Source: a virus. From it: DNA of 45,596 nt. The notes below the pieces were generated by a model that saw nothing but the letters and a program-made list of their open reading frames with translations, did no database searches and was not told where the DNA came from. This document shows positions 13,745 through 21,363 of the stretch, piece by piece. The stretch's first letter is position 1. Each line of letters opens with the position of its first letter. The position numbers were made by a program, and so were the translations under genes. The stretch lies in IMG/VR virus record IMGVR_UViG_3300035643_000024, positions 1 to 45,596 of that record. One strand, written 5' to 3'.

Positions 13745-13908
13745 TGTCAACCAAAATTTCCGTTAAGTTATCACCAAAACTAGCGGAACTAATCAAAACA
13801 AATGACGATTTCAGGAAGGATTTACATTGCGCAATGTTTGCAGGGTTGGACGCGACTCAATACTGCATTAATAAATGGTTATTGTACCTGGGACAACGCA
13901 ATGGCTGA
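13744..13908 (+). CDS. Small helical protein
   Basis: A 54-residue protein, MSTKISVKLSPKLAELIKTN..., all predicted helix with a cysteine pair further on (HCAMFAGLDATQYCINKWLL). The ATG overlaps the upstream stop by one base, and the gene ends eight bases inside the next one. Resembles small ribbon-helix-helix or antitoxin-sized proteins in length and N-terminal pattern (strand then helix), but the match is too weak to name. Confidence 0.6.
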   Translation: MSTKISVKLSPKLAELIKTNDDFRKDLHCAMFAGLDATQYCINKWLLYLGQRNG

Positions 13909-14527
13909 ACTAGACTTCGATGGTCTCGACACATCATTGACAGTCACGCCCAAATTGGAGCCAGGTGACACAATCGCATCAACCTGTCAAGTTTGTGGTA
14001 GGCACAACATCAATCCACACTGTCCACGTTGCAATGAGCACCACGCATCTGATGCTATCTGCAAAGCAGTGTTGTCAGAAGATCAAACAACGCAAGCGCA
14101 TCACCCCCAGGAAACTCGGAGTCTCCTGACTGCAAGCGAATACAACGCTCACCTTGCGCAAATTAACCTAAATCTTGACACATTTGTTGATAAAGACGGC
14201 AAAGCCGACCTGACGATAATTGAGGCGCATCTATCCCTACTACAAAGACAGATAGAATTAATTCGACTCGAACAAATGGAAACACACAAGCGCAGGAACA
14301 AAGTTTTATCGCTGCGTGACTCAGAATATGTGGATAAACTCAGGTCACAACCCACGTCAGCGGATATTAGAGCTGCTAAAAGCGAAAAACGTTTGCTTAA
14401 CATTTATGAAAAAGCGGTGTTATCATGGCGTAGAATGAATTTCAAACCAAAACAAATTGTGCAATTGATGAAAGATACATACAAGAAGGATGTAAGTGAA
14501 TCGTGGGTGGAAGGAATAACACCATGA
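13901..14527 (+). CDS. Zinc-ribbon protein with C-terminal HTH-like region
   Basis: Read from ATG 13901 the protein has 208 residues. Near residue 30 CQVCGRHNINPHCPRCNEHH has four cysteines and several histidines, a zinc ribbon. The middle is helical (IIEAHLSLLQRQIELIRLEQ). The end, VLSWRRMNFKPKQIVQLMKD followed by TYKKDVSESWV, looks like a helix-turn-helix of the kind that asks whether to bind DNA. A regulator or replication accessory is plausible. A longer frame reaches 13802 but would overlap the previous gene fully. Confidence 0.65.
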   Translation: MAELDFDGLDTSLTVTPKLEPGDTIASTCQVCGRHNINPHCPRCNEHHASDAICKAVLSEDQTTQAHHPQETRSLLTASEYNAHLAQINLNLDTFVDKDGKADLTIIEAHLSLLQRQIELIRLEQMETHKRRNKVLSLRDSEYVDKLRSQPTSADIRAAKSEKRLLNIYEKAVLSWRRMNFKPKQIVQLMKDTYKKDVSESWVEGITP

Positions 14528-14940
14528 CATTACAAAACGCACTTATAATAATTCGCAAACAAATTGATATTGACATTGCACAAGCAAAGGTTCAACGAGA
14601 TAGTACAGAAAGTTACACTAGCATTGTAGGTGACGAAACACATAAGGTGTTTTGGAGTGGTATCATACAAGGCAACGAAAACGCACTTGATAGACTTTCA
14701 CATCTTGAAAGACTTTTGCGTAATGGGGGGAAATTAGAAATGGCAGTCACATTCGTAATAGAAAATCTAGCCGGAAAGTTGGTGACAACAAAACCTCCAA
14801 ATCTTGACTTACTCAATTGTGGCGAGCTATTGTGTTTGAAATGTGGGGTTTGTATTAAATGTGTAATAAGTAAAGAAGAAAGGCAAATATGTGAGTACGG
14901 TAGAACTACAAATCACATAGCTTTTTTAGCTGAAAGATAA
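14524..14940 (+). CDS. Hypothetical protein with Cys-rich end
   Basis: A 138-residue protein beginning MTLQNALIIIRKQIDIDIAQ, coupled by ATGA to the gene before. A helical first half is followed by a cysteine cluster, LLCLKCGVCIKCVISKEE (residues about 105-122), which may bind zinc or iron-sulphur. No family recognised. Confidence 0.65.
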   Translation: MTLQNALIIIRKQIDIDIAQAKVQRDSTESYTSIVGDETHKVFWSGIIQGNENALDRLSHLERLLRNGGKLEMAVTFVIENLAGKLVTTKPPNLDLLNCGELLCLKCGVCIKCVISKEERQICEYGRTTNHIAFLAER

Positions 14941-14951
14941 AGAGAAAGCTA

Positions 14952-16601
14952 ATGCCATACATCGCAAAGACTTGTAATGCGTGTAATAAGAGAGTAACGG
15001 TCAATGAAGAATGCACGATTGATGGTGTGCGTTGGTTAACACTCACTTGTGGACACCAACAAATTGAGGAAGTCACAGAATTAACTGACTTAGATGCGAT
15101 TGTGAATTTTCGGTCAATGGACAACAAGCAATTGTTACCATTTCAGGTTGGTGGTGTTAGATTCATCGAGCAATCCGACTTTCGTTGTCTCGTTGCAGAT
15201 GAAATGCGTTTAGGTAAAACTGTGCAGGCTCTAGCTGCACTGTGGTTTCATAAAACGTTGTGGCCAATTGCAGTAATTTGTAAAAGCTCCATTAAAGAAC
15301 AATGGGCACGGGAGATTCTAAGATGGGCGCATTCATTTATGGTTCAAGTAATCGAAAAAAGCACTGATAAAATACTGCCGAAGATTGACTTTTACATATT
15401 CAGTTTTGACATTCTAAGGCGCTATGGGAAACCAATTAAAAACAATCAATTTCCAAGGGGCTCATTCTTTGCATCAGAACAACCCAAAGAAGATGAAATT
15501 GACCCCGAGTTGGTTGCAGTATTCAAAAAGATGCAGATTAAGAGCATCATCATTGATGAATGCCAGCAGATTAAAAACAGGGAAAGCCAACGCGCCGTAG
15601 AATTAAGAACATTAATACAAAAAGTAGGAATCAAACACATCTTAGCATTGTCCGGCACACCGATTAAAAACAACGCAACAGAATATTTCAGCATTTTGAA
15701 CATTCTGCGTCCAGAATACTTCCCGACATATAACGGTTACTTGTATCGTTGGGTGGATTATTATTATGATGGGTTGCGATACAAATACGCTGGATTACGT
15801 GATGTGAAAGGCTTTCAAGACTTCACAAAAGATTTTATAATCCGACGTGAACGTGAGGAAGTATTGCCGGATTTACCCAAAGTTTGGCGTGATTTCAAAT
15901 TCACAGATATGGAACAAGAAGTCGCGGAAGCCTACAACGCAACACTAACAGAATTTCAAAAGTATTGCAACGAAACCACGGATAGCGCATTTGAAAAGAC
16001 TGGAAACATATTAGCATACATGAATAAAATGCGACATCTCACCGGACTTGCAAAAGTTGACTTCGCTTTGGACTTCGTAACAGAATTTCTCACATCGTGC
16101 AACCGCAAGATAGTGCTTTTTACGCATCACAAAGACGTAGCGCTAATGTTATTTCATAAATTAGACGAATTGTGCAAGGATGGTGGATTTGATTCGCCAA
16201 TTATGCTCGCAGCTGAAATATCACCGCACGAAAGGCAATCCGTAATTGACGAGTTTCTTAATGGTACATCACGCATCGCAGTCGCATCTACATTGGCCTA
16301 CGGGGAGGGTGTGACATTAAACAAATGCGCTGATTGTGTTTTGGTCGAGCGACAATGGAATCCAGCCAACGAAGAACAATGTGAATGTCGCTTTATCCAC
16401 ATCGAACAAGAATCTGAGAAAATCACTGCCACATATTTAGTGGCAGTGGGCACAATTGATGAGTTCTTCTCAGAATTGGTGGAAAAAAAGCGAAATTGGG
16501 CTAGTGTTAATGGTAAAGAAGTACAATGGGAAGAAAGTGAGATAATGAGGGAGCTAACCGAAATTCTGTTGACTGTGGGAAAAGCAAAGTGGAGATTATA
16601 A
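14952..16601 (+). CDS. SNF2-family DEAD/H helicase with N-terminal zinc finger
   Basis: A 549-residue SF2 ATPase. The N-terminus (CNACNKR, then TCGH) is a zinc ribbon. Motif I is ADEMRLGKT (residues 82-90; the usual ADEMGLGKT with Arg for Gly), motif II IDECQ (201-205), motif III LSGTPIKN (233-240). The second lobe has ASTLAYGEGVTLNKC and ERQWNPANEEQCECR (motifs V and VI; the final motif VI Arg is His in RFIHI). SNF2 proteins move along double-stranded DNA and displace proteins; phage versions occur in replication or recombination arms and may remodel forks or clear host proteins. Start ATG 14952 with AGAGAAAG. Confidence 0.92.
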   Translation: MPYIAKTCNACNKRVTVNEECTIDGVRWLTLTCGHQQIEEVTELTDLDAIVNFRSMDNKQLLPFQVGGVRFIEQSDFRCLVADEMRLGKTVQALAALWFHKTLWPIAVICKSSIKEQWAREILRWAHSFMVQVIEKSTDKILPKIDFYIFSFDILRRYGKPIKNNQFPRGSFFASEQPKEDEIDPELVAVFKKMQIKSIIIDECQQIKNRESQRAVELRTLIQKVGIKHILALSGTPIKNNATEYFSILNILRPEYFPTYNGYLYRWVDYYYDGLRYKYAGLRDVKGFQDFTKDFIIRREREEVLPDLPKVWRDFKFTDMEQEVAEAYNATLTEFQKYCNETTDSAFEKTGNILAYMNKMRHLTGLAKVDFALDFVTEFLTSCNRKIVLFTHHKDVALMLFHKLDELCKDGGFDSPIMLAAEISPHERQSVIDEFLNGTSRIAVASTLAYGEGVTLNKCADCVLVERQWNPANEEQCECRFIHIEQESEKITATYLVAVGTIDEFFSELVEKKRNWASVNGKEVQWEESEIMRELTEILLTVGKAKWRL

Positions 16602-16602
16602 A

Positions 16603-16761
16603 ATGAGCGGACAGGAATTGTATGAACTGTATATTATCGCTAATCAAGATTTTGGATGCGTACCCGATATTTGGCATGATCTTAGCGAACTAGAACGTAG
16701 AATTTGGGAGAAACTAGCATCATCAATTCAAAGTGCGTTAACTGCGAGGCAACTAGAGTGA
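16603..16761 (+). CDS. Small acidic helical protein
   Basis: A 52-residue protein, MSGQELYELYIIANQDFGCV..., with GGAGATTATAAA before ATG 16603, one base after the helicase stop. Ends ALTARQLE and overlaps the next gene as GTGA. Predicted helical; unknown function. Good ribosome site and coupling on both sides make it a likely gene. Confidence 0.62.
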   Translation: MSGQELYELYIIANQDFGCVPDIWHDLSELERRIWEKLASSIQSALTARQLE

Positions 16762-16934
16762 TCTTCATAAAGGTTTCACAATGTCCGCATTGCATGAAAA
16801 CGGCACTTGTAATGATTCTTCATATTGGTGAACAAGTGTATAAATGTGAATCGTGTGGAAGTAAGTTTACGATGCTTACAAGTAATGAAGATGGTATGAT
16901 CGTGTCAAAATTCAAATGTATGGACAAACAATGA
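16758..16934 (+). CDS. Zinc-ribbon protein
   Basis: Read from GTG 16758 (GAGG eight bases upstream, GTGA overlap with the gene before) it has 58 residues: MIFIKVSQCPHCMKTALVMI..., then YKCESCGSKFTML. CPHC and CESC form a classic zinc ribbon. An in-frame TTG at 16704 would add another CVNC pair but lies wholly inside the previous gene and lacks a ribosome site. Confidence 0.65.
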   Translation: MIFIKVSQCPHCMKTALVMILHIGEQVYKCESCGSKFTMLTSNEDGMIVSKFKCMDKQ

Positions 16935-17071
16935 AATTCGGTCGCAGGTACGGAAAACCAATCACAGAGGAACAACACAATCGCATCATTGCAAAGCAAT
17001 TAAGGCGATGCGAAAGAAAAAATCAGAAACGAAGGGAGAAAAACGGTGACAACAGTTCGCAGCGGGTATAG
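16931..17071 (+). CDS. Small highly basic protein
   Basis: A 46-residue protein, MKFGRRYGKPITEEQHNRII..., with an Arg/Lys-rich helix (LRRCERKNQKRREKNGD). ATGA overlap with the zinc-ribbon gene; its end overlaps the following gene by 26 bases. Probably nucleic-acid binding by charge. Confidence 0.5.
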   Translation: MKFGRRYGKPITEEQHNRIIAKQLRRCERKNQKRREKNGDNSSQRV

Positions 17072-17279
17072 GAGTCTCGGAATAGATGTAGAATTGACTG
17101 TTGAGCAGGTAGATTGTATTGACAGCATGAGCGAATTGGAAAAGGGATTATTAGCAGAAAAAGTACGCCAGTTAGTTCACAAACGTATTAACGCTGAAAT
17201 GCTAAAAAATGCAGAAAACGCAACTAAACCAACAGAAACGATTACGGCTGAGGGACAGCCAGAAAGTGAATTACATTAA
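17046..17279 (+). CDS. Hypothetical 77-residue protein
   Basis: GTG start at 17046 after GGGAGAAAAACG. MTTVRSGYRSLGIDVELTVE..., helical middle (MSELEKGLLAEKVRQLVHKR) and a Glu/Thr-rich tail. No family recognised. A perfect hairpin follows at 17288. Confidence 0.62.
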   Translation: MTTVRSGYRSLGIDVELTVEQVDCIDSMSELEKGLLAEKVRQLVHKRINAEMLKNAENATKPTETITAEGQPESELH

Positions 17280-17287
17280 ACTCCGCT

Positions 17288-17314
17288 GCCATTACCTGAA
17301 TTTCGGGTAATGGC
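17288..17314 (+). other. Perfect 9-bp intergenic hairpin
   Basis: GCCATTACC (17288-17296) and GGTAATGGC (17306-17314) with a 9-base loop. It ends just before the ribosome site (AAGGAAGG) of the gene at 17328. No U tract follows, so it is more likely an RNA processing or stability element than a terminator. Confidence 0.7.
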
Positions 17315-17327
17315 AAGGAAGGTTAAT

Positions 17328-17456
17328 ATGTGTTGGATATGTGACACATTCACAGATGAAGATTTAGTGGAACAATACACTGAAGAGCAACTCGAACAAC
17401 TTGAAATAGAGCGCATACAAAATCACTCGAATGAAGATTGGGAGTATGCAGAATGA
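17328..17456 (+). CDS. Small acidic protein with CxxC
   Basis: A 42-residue protein, MCWICDTFTDEDLVEQYTEE..., strongly acidic, with C-W-I-C at the N-terminus. Good ribosome site AAGGAAGG and ATGA coupling to the next gene. The charge could mimic nucleic acid or bind a basic partner; no family recognised. Confidence 0.58.
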   Translation: MCWICDTFTDEDLVEQYTEEQLEQLEIERIQNHSNEDWEYAE

Positions 17457-17731
17457 CTCGACAACAAAAAGAAATGATTGTTCTTAATGTACTTGGGGCG
17501 CATCGTATACTAGAAGTTCCTATTAGTGGTGGACTGAAATCAGAAAAACGCTGCATCTGTGGTAAATCACCAGTACAATTAGGTCACATTGCACATCAAA
17601 TTGTACTGAGTTTAGAGCAATTTGAAAGGTTGGAGAAACATGAACATCAAGAAACAAGAACAACGAATAGACGCAATTTTAATATCTTCGCAGCAGCGCG
17701 AAGATTGGTTAGAACATTCAGAGAAATTTGA
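17453..17731 (+). CDS. Hypothetical 92-residue protein
   Basis: MTRQQKEMIVLNVLGAHRIL..., with a CIC motif and a following His (CICGKSPVQLGHIAHQ) that might bind a metal. Its last 92 bases overlap the next gene in another frame; the C-terminal NRRNFNIFAAARRLVRTF is basic. ATGA overlap with the gene before. Confidence 0.58.
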   Translation: MTRQQKEMIVLNVLGAHRILEVPISGGLKSEKRCICGKSPVQLGHIAHQIVLSLEQFERLEKHEHQETRTTNRRNFNIFAAARRLVRTFREI

Positions 17732-17807
17732 GGCTAAAATTCGGCAGCAATTGAATGAGTTGAGGAGGATTGAATGGGAAATCTTGGATTTCGGCGTTTT
17801 GTCGTAA
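17640..17807 (+). CDS. Small coiled-coil protein
   Basis: ATG 17640 follows GGAGAAAC. 55 residues, MNIKKQEQRIDAILISSQQR..., a charged helix (EDWLEHSEKFEAKIRQQLNE) throughout. It overlaps both neighbours in other frames. Function unknown. Confidence 0.55.
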   Translation: MNIKKQEQRIDAILISSQQREDWLEHSEKFEAKIRQQLNELRRIEWEILDFGVLS

Positions 17808-17953
17808 AATATGGTGGATTCGCCGTATTTGCCATGGGGGTTCTTAACATTATCGGCAGTGTTTACGTATTACACAAGGATGCATACGTGGCAATACTTG
17901 GCTTAATTACTGGAATGCTATTAATAGTAGTTGTAATAACGGAGACAACATGA
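17774..17953 (+). CDS. Small two-TM membrane protein
   Basis: 59 residues, MGNLGFRRFVVKYGGFAVFA..., with hydrophobic segments at about 13-32 and 38-56 (YVAILGLITGMLLIVVVI). Strong ribosome site GAGGAGG; ATGA link to the next gene. An early inner-membrane protein; superinfection exclusion or membrane stress are possible roles. Confidence 0.62.
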   Translation: MGNLGFRRFVVKYGGFAVFAMGVLNIIGSVYVLHKDAYVAILGLITGMLLIVVVITETT

Positions 17954-18186
17954 ACGCATCTGAAACTTTTATCAAAGTAACGGCAATAATCAATGACAGA
18001 AAAGCGTCAAAATATGAGAAGTATATCCGCGCCGATCAAATATTTGGTGCAGCCGCACCAAATGAAGATATGTTAGCACTTGGCGCGGCCGCGTGTATCG
18101 AGACGTTTCAAGGCACATTTGCTGTTGTGGAAACATTGGATGACGTGATGGATGCGCTCAGTAAAATTAAGGTTCATGTGGAGTGA
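17950..18186 (+). CDS. Hypothetical 78-residue protein
   Basis: MNASETFIKVTAIINDRKAS..., mostly helical with an Ala-rich centre (DQIFGAAAPNEDMLALGAAA). ATGA coupled to the membrane protein before. No family recognised. Confidence 0.62.
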   Translation: MNASETFIKVTAIINDRKASKYEKYIRADQIFGAAAPNEDMLALGAAACIETFQGTFAVVETLDDVMDALSKIKVHVE

Positions 18187-18188
18187 TT

Positions 18189-18299
18189 ATGCATTATATA
18201 CATGAGCACATTTGGCAAATTATCGTTATTGCATTAGCGCTAAGATGCGTTTACCTTGATGGTAAAATTGATAGATTGGAGAGAATTTGCAAACGTTAA
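18189..18299 (+). CDS. Very small single-TM protein
   Basis: 36 residues, MHYIHEHIWQIIVIALALRC..., with one hydrophobic helix and a basic end (DRLERICKR). It lacks a strong ribosome site but lies two bases after a stop and overlaps the nuclease gene by 13 bases. Likely real by context, not certain. Confidence 0.48.
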   Translation: MHYIHEHIWQIIVIALALRCVYLDGKIDRLERICKR

Positions 18300-19177
18300 T
18301 CATAGATAGCCAAATACTCAACACTTACCAGGAATGTGGTTGTAAAGCGCACTATATATTCAATCGTAACATTAGGCCACCAATCAAAGAAGAAAGTTTT
18401 GATAAGGGTGGCCTATTGCACGATATGTTGCAAGGCCATTATACACAACTAAAAGAACATTACAAAACTTCACACATCATTTCACCGGAGAAATATCAAC
18501 AGATAGTGCTACAATCTATTGAGGTTGGTCAACGTAGTTTAATGACGCGCGATTTGGATACGGAGGATGGATTAAATGTGATTGAAAGCTATCGGCAGTA
18601 TGCCACATTTCGTCAATCTGAAACATGGATTCCATTGTTTGTTGAAGAAGTAGCGACAAAGGAACTATATATTGACTCAGAGATTAGAATCCTAATGGCT
18701 GGTATTATAGATTTAGTTTATAAAACTGATTGGGATGCAGAAGATAATTCGATTTGCGATCACAAAAGCGAATCCCGCGCATCAGATCCAATATCGCGCA
18801 CCAATCAATTTTTGAAATATGCATGGATGTTTGATGCACGTAGTTTAGTCGTAAATAAAGTTGGATTTCAGAAATCTCTAAAACCTGCCGAGAAATTCAG
18901 AAGATATACGTTGGCATTTCCAAAGGCAATCATAGAAGAGTGGCGCAGAGATACAATTAAATGGGCATTACGTCTTTATAATTCTCTCCAAAATCTTGAC
19001 GAAATGAAAGACGATCGTACAACCGCATCTTGCATCGGAAAGTATGGCAAACCTTGTGGTTTGTTAGGAATTTGTGAAACTGAACCGAATTTGCGTGAAT
19101 GGAAAATTCAAAGTAATTATATTGTGGGAGAACCTTGGGACATTACGAAGAGGCTTCGTACATGGGAGAGAACATGA
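18287..19177 (+). CDS. PD-(D/E)XK nuclease, Cas4/AddB-like with Fe-S type cysteines
   Basis: A 296-residue nuclease. Motif I is GGLLHDML (His 45), motif II GIIDLV (Asp 142), motif III CDHKSES (Asp 158, Lys 160), followed by the Q-x3-Y motif NQFLKYAW (Gln 174, Tyr 178). An N-terminal Cys pair (residues 17, 19) and three C-terminal cysteines (249, 257, 263 in ASCIGKYGKPCGLLGIC) match the spacing used by Cas4 and AddB to hold a 4Fe-4S cluster. Such enzymes resect DNA ends in recombination-dependent replication. TTG start with GGAG at 18278. Grouped with the Sak4-like and SSB-like genes downstream. Confidence 0.88.
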   Translation: MQTLIIDSQILNTYQECGCKAHYIFNRNIRPPIKEESFDKGGLLHDMLQGHYTQLKEHYKTSHIISPEKYQQIVLQSIEVGQRSLMTRDLDTEDGLNVIESYRQYATFRQSETWIPLFVEEVATKELYIDSEIRILMAGIIDLVYKTDWDAEDNSICDHKSESRASDPISRTNQFLKYAWMFDARSLVVNKVGFQKSLKPAEKFRRYTLAFPKAIIEEWRRDTIKWALRLYNSLQNLDEMKDDRTTASCIGKYGKPCGLLGICETEPNLREWKIQSNYIVGEPWDITKRLRTWERT

Positions 19178-19326
19178 ACAATTATTTGATAGCTGTATTA
19201 ATACTTGGGTGGTTGTGTATTGGCGCTATTTTAATTTGGATGCACATACAACAAAAAGTTAACAAACTTTTTCTAAATGAGATAATTGAAATCAAAAGAA
19301 AACTTGATAGAAGGGAGAGAACATGA
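19174..19326 (+). CDS. Small single-TM protein with basic tail
   Basis: 50 residues, MNNYLIAVLILGWLCIGAIL..., one transmembrane helix, then a charged helix (EIIEIKRKLDRRERT). Ribosome site GGGAGAGAAC and ATGA overlaps on both sides. Unknown role. Confidence 0.62.
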   Translation: MNNYLIAVLILGWLCIGAILIWMHIQQKVNKLFLNEIIEIKRKLDRRERT

Positions 19327-19529
19327 ATCCACAATATCTTGGGGATGGCGTATATATTAGCGATGGAGCTAGGTGGAATAATGATCGCGCTGTGTATTTA
19401 ACAACTGGACACCATTTAGTTGAACAAGCAGATAATGTTATTTATTTAGAGACTGACGTGTTGGACGCATTAATTAATGTTCTTAGAAAAGAAAACCGAA
19501 TAAAAGGGGAGACAACAAATGGCAATTGA
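19323..19529 (+). CDS. Hypothetical 68-residue protein
   Basis: MNPQYLGDGVYISDGARWNN..., with beta-strand character (RAVYLTTGHHLVEQADNVIY) then a helix. This short pattern (YLGDGVY ... IYL) is seen in many phage early-region proteins of unknown function. ATGA overlap with the gene before. Confidence 0.7.
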   Translation: MNPQYLGDGVYISDGARWNNDRAVYLTTGHHLVEQADNVIYLETDVLDALINVLRKENRIKGETTNGN

Positions 19530-19755
19530 ATACCTAGATCAACAGGAAGATCAAACTGAAATGTTGCATGAACATCACTGTGATGAATGTGGTGCAACCC
19601 TAATTCCATTGTGTTCAGATGATTGTGATGAAGGCGAAACTGAACTTTGTGCGAATTGTCAAGTTGCACTTGAAGGTGATGTGACAGAAGAAGATATTAA
19701 AACGGAGATTACGGAACTTGACAAAGATACCAAGTTGCGTGATTCAGGTGAGTAA
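19519..19755 (+). CDS. Acidic zinc-ribbon protein
   Basis: 78 residues, MAIEYLDQQEDQTEMLHEHH..., with CDECGATLIPLC and LCANCQVAL forming a four-cysteine zinc site, and an acidic tail. Ribosome site GGGGAGACAAC; overlaps the gene before by 11 bases. Confidence 0.65.
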   Translation: MAIEYLDQQEDQTEMLHEHHCDECGATLIPLCSDDCDEGETELCANCQVALEGDVTEEDIKTEITELDKDTKLRDSGE

Positions 19756-19757
19756 GT

Positions 19758-20036
19758 ATGGCAAAGAAGTATGATCACGTACACAAATATAAACGTGTAC
19801 GCATGTCAAAAGTGTGGACGGTTTACAAATGTGTTTTGCCGAACTGTCCACACTTCATTTCAGTCAAATTAGTTGTGGGTCGTGATTGTGTTTGTTGGCG
19901 TTGTGGTAAGATATTTACAATGACAGCCTACACTGCAACGCTCGCATCACCACATTGTCGTGACTGCACGAAAGAAAATCTGTTTAAGGAAACTGAACTT
20001 GCTGAAATGGTGAAACTAGAAAATGCGGCCACGTGA
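19758..20036 (+). CDS. Multi-cysteine zinc-binding protein
   Basis: 92 residues, MAKKYDHVHKYKRVRMSKVW..., basic at the start, with KCVLPNCPHF, DCVCWRCGKIF and PHCRDC: three Cys pairs, enough for one or two zinc sites. Overlaps the LuxR-type gene by 14 bases, which suggests a joint regulatory role. Confidence 0.65.
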   Translation: MAKKYDHVHKYKRVRMSKVWTVYKCVLPNCPHFISVKLVVGRDCVCWRCGKIFTMTAYTATLASPHCRDCTKENLFKETELAEMVKLENAAT

Positions 20037-20235
20037 TACGTTGACAAAGAGAGAAAAAGAAATAATAAAACATGTGCTGATGGGCAAAACATATCCCGAA
20101 ATAGGTAAAGATTTAGGAATAAAAAAGGGAACTGTAATGAATCACATGCAGCACATATTCATCAAATTAGGAATGTCAAATAAAACTGAAGTTGCAATAT
20201 GGGCGGTGAAAAATGCATCCAGCGAAACTTATTAA
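20023..20235 (+). CDS. LuxR/GerE-type HTH transcription regulator
   Basis: 70 residues that are essentially one LuxR-type DNA-binding domain: LTKREKEIIKHVLMGKTYPE, then IGKDLGIKKGTVMNHMQHIF and a final KLGMSNKTEVAIWAV. The Glu, Gly, Thr-V and His positions fit the GerE profile. There is no sensor domain, as in phage-borne minimal regulators. It is a candidate binder of the palindromes at 12860 or 12981, or of host promoters; the sequence gives no direct link. Confidence 0.85.
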   Translation: MRPRDTLTKREKEIIKHVLMGKTYPEIGKDLGIKKGTVMNHMQHIFIKLGMSNKTEVAIWAVKNASSETY

Positions 20236-20383
20236 ACGCATCAAGTTTTGCTTCTTTGAAAGACTGAACAAGAAAATTGGCTGGCGAAGAGATGAAATCA
20301 AAGAAATATTTGAGGAAGCTACAATAGAGGCATTGGAAAAATATTTAGATGAAATGGGACAAAGAGATGTTAAACAATCTTAA
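20213..20383 (+). CDS. Small helical protein
   Basis: 56 residues, MHPAKLIKRIKFCFFERLNK..., basic first half and acidic helical second half (EIFEEATIEALEKYLDEMGQ). It overlaps both neighbours. Possibly a protein partner of the regulator or recombination genes; unknown. Confidence 0.52.
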   Translation: MHPAKLIKRIKFCFFERLNKKIGWRRDEIKEIFEEATIEALEKYLDEMGQRDVKQS

Positions 20384-20522
20384 ACATACGTTAGGCTACG
20401 AATATGAACTGTTAGAATTATTATATGAACACAAATCACGTGACAGGAATAATAGATATTTTTGGGTGTTATGTTGGAGAAATTTCTGGAGGAAGGAGTA
20501 TCAAAATGCCAAAAGTCAGTGA
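20367..20522 (+). CDS. Doubtful small basic protein
   Basis: 51 residues, MLNNLKHTLGYEYELLELLY..., ending in an aromatic and basic segment (YFWVLCWRNFWRKEYQNAKS). Overlaps the neighbours on both sides and has a weak ribosome site. Translation through it would deliver ribosomes to the strong site of the ATPase gene. Confidence 0.42.
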   Translation: MLNNLKHTLGYEYELLELLYEHKSRDRNNRYFWVLCWRNFWRKEYQNAKSQ

Positions 20523-21354
20523 TATGAAATCTACAAGAAGTCGAATGTTCCTCTTCAAAGGGGAATTTAAGACTGCAAAGACAACCGCAGCAGCATCTTT
20601 TCCTGACCCGATATACACATTTGATATTGATGGCAGAATGGGTTGGTTGAATATGTGTCGTTGGTTGAAAGGAAAAGATCACGATTATGACACATATACG
20701 GATTGGGAAAAGGTAACAAAGAAACTAGAACAGCTTGAGGAACGTTGTGACTTTGCCACGATTCACGTTGGTAGTTTAACAAGTTTATCACGCGCAACAA
20801 TCAATACATTATTCCGTAATCGTGGCGAAGCTAGATTAAATACTGCTAGAAAAAGGGAAAAATTGGATGAACCACTTATGTTAGGTGGTATTCCAATTAT
20901 GGGAATCGCAGATTACAGCGGCGAATCATCAGGACTTAATATTATCTTAACACAGTTGCGTGTAATTCATAACGTTTGGAAATGTAACGTAATTCTTGAA
21001 TGCCACGTTGTCACTGGCAGCACGCCACAACTTGACGGCGGTTTCAAAGAATTTCGACGCATCGTAACTGGCGGAAATAAAGTTGCCGCCGAAGTTCCTG
21101 GGTATTTTGATGAGATATACCATTTCTATTGCGATGCGGCAATAGATGGTACAAATAGACGGTTCATTTGTCACACGCGAAGTAATACACAAGATTTCGC
21201 GGGAACAGCGATTCCAGATTTGCCGGACACAATTGACCACACAAATGAAGATTTCTACAAGATTTGGAGTTCTTATCTACCAAAAGATGAAACTGCGGGT
21301 CAAATAATTCCAGTTTTATTACCAAATGGTGAATTGCCTGATATTAATTTATAG
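20506..21354 (+). CDS. Sak4-like RecA-fold ATPase with altered Walker motifs
   Basis: Start chosen at ATG 20506 (AAGGAGTATCAAA upstream), 282 residues. It has the layout of phage Sak4/AAA_24 recombination proteins: an N-terminal P-loop (residues 19-26, GEFKTAKT), PIYTFDIDGRMGWLNM after it, and later ITGGNKVAAEVPGYFDEIYH. Sak4 proteins load on SSB-coated single strands for annealing. Both key motifs deviate: the P-loop reads A-K-T where G-K-T is usual, and the Walker B position reads TIHVGSLTSL where V-V-I-D-S-L is usual, so the acidic residue is missing. It may bind but not hydrolyse ATP. Next to SSB-like and nuclease genes. Confidence 0.8.
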   Translation: MPKVSDMKSTRSRMFLFKGEFKTAKTTAAASFPDPIYTFDIDGRMGWLNMCRWLKGKDHDYDTYTDWEKVTKKLEQLEERCDFATIHVGSLTSLSRATINTLFRNRGEARLNTARKREKLDEPLMLGGIPIMGIADYSGESSGLNIILTQLRVIHNVWKCNVILECHVVTGSTPQLDGGFKEFRRIVTGGNKVAAEVPGYFDEIYHFYCDAAIDGTNRRFICHTRSNTQDFAGTAIPDLPDTIDHTNEDFYKIWSSYLPKDETAGQIIPVLLPNGELPDINL

Positions 21355-21363
21355 GAGAATCTA

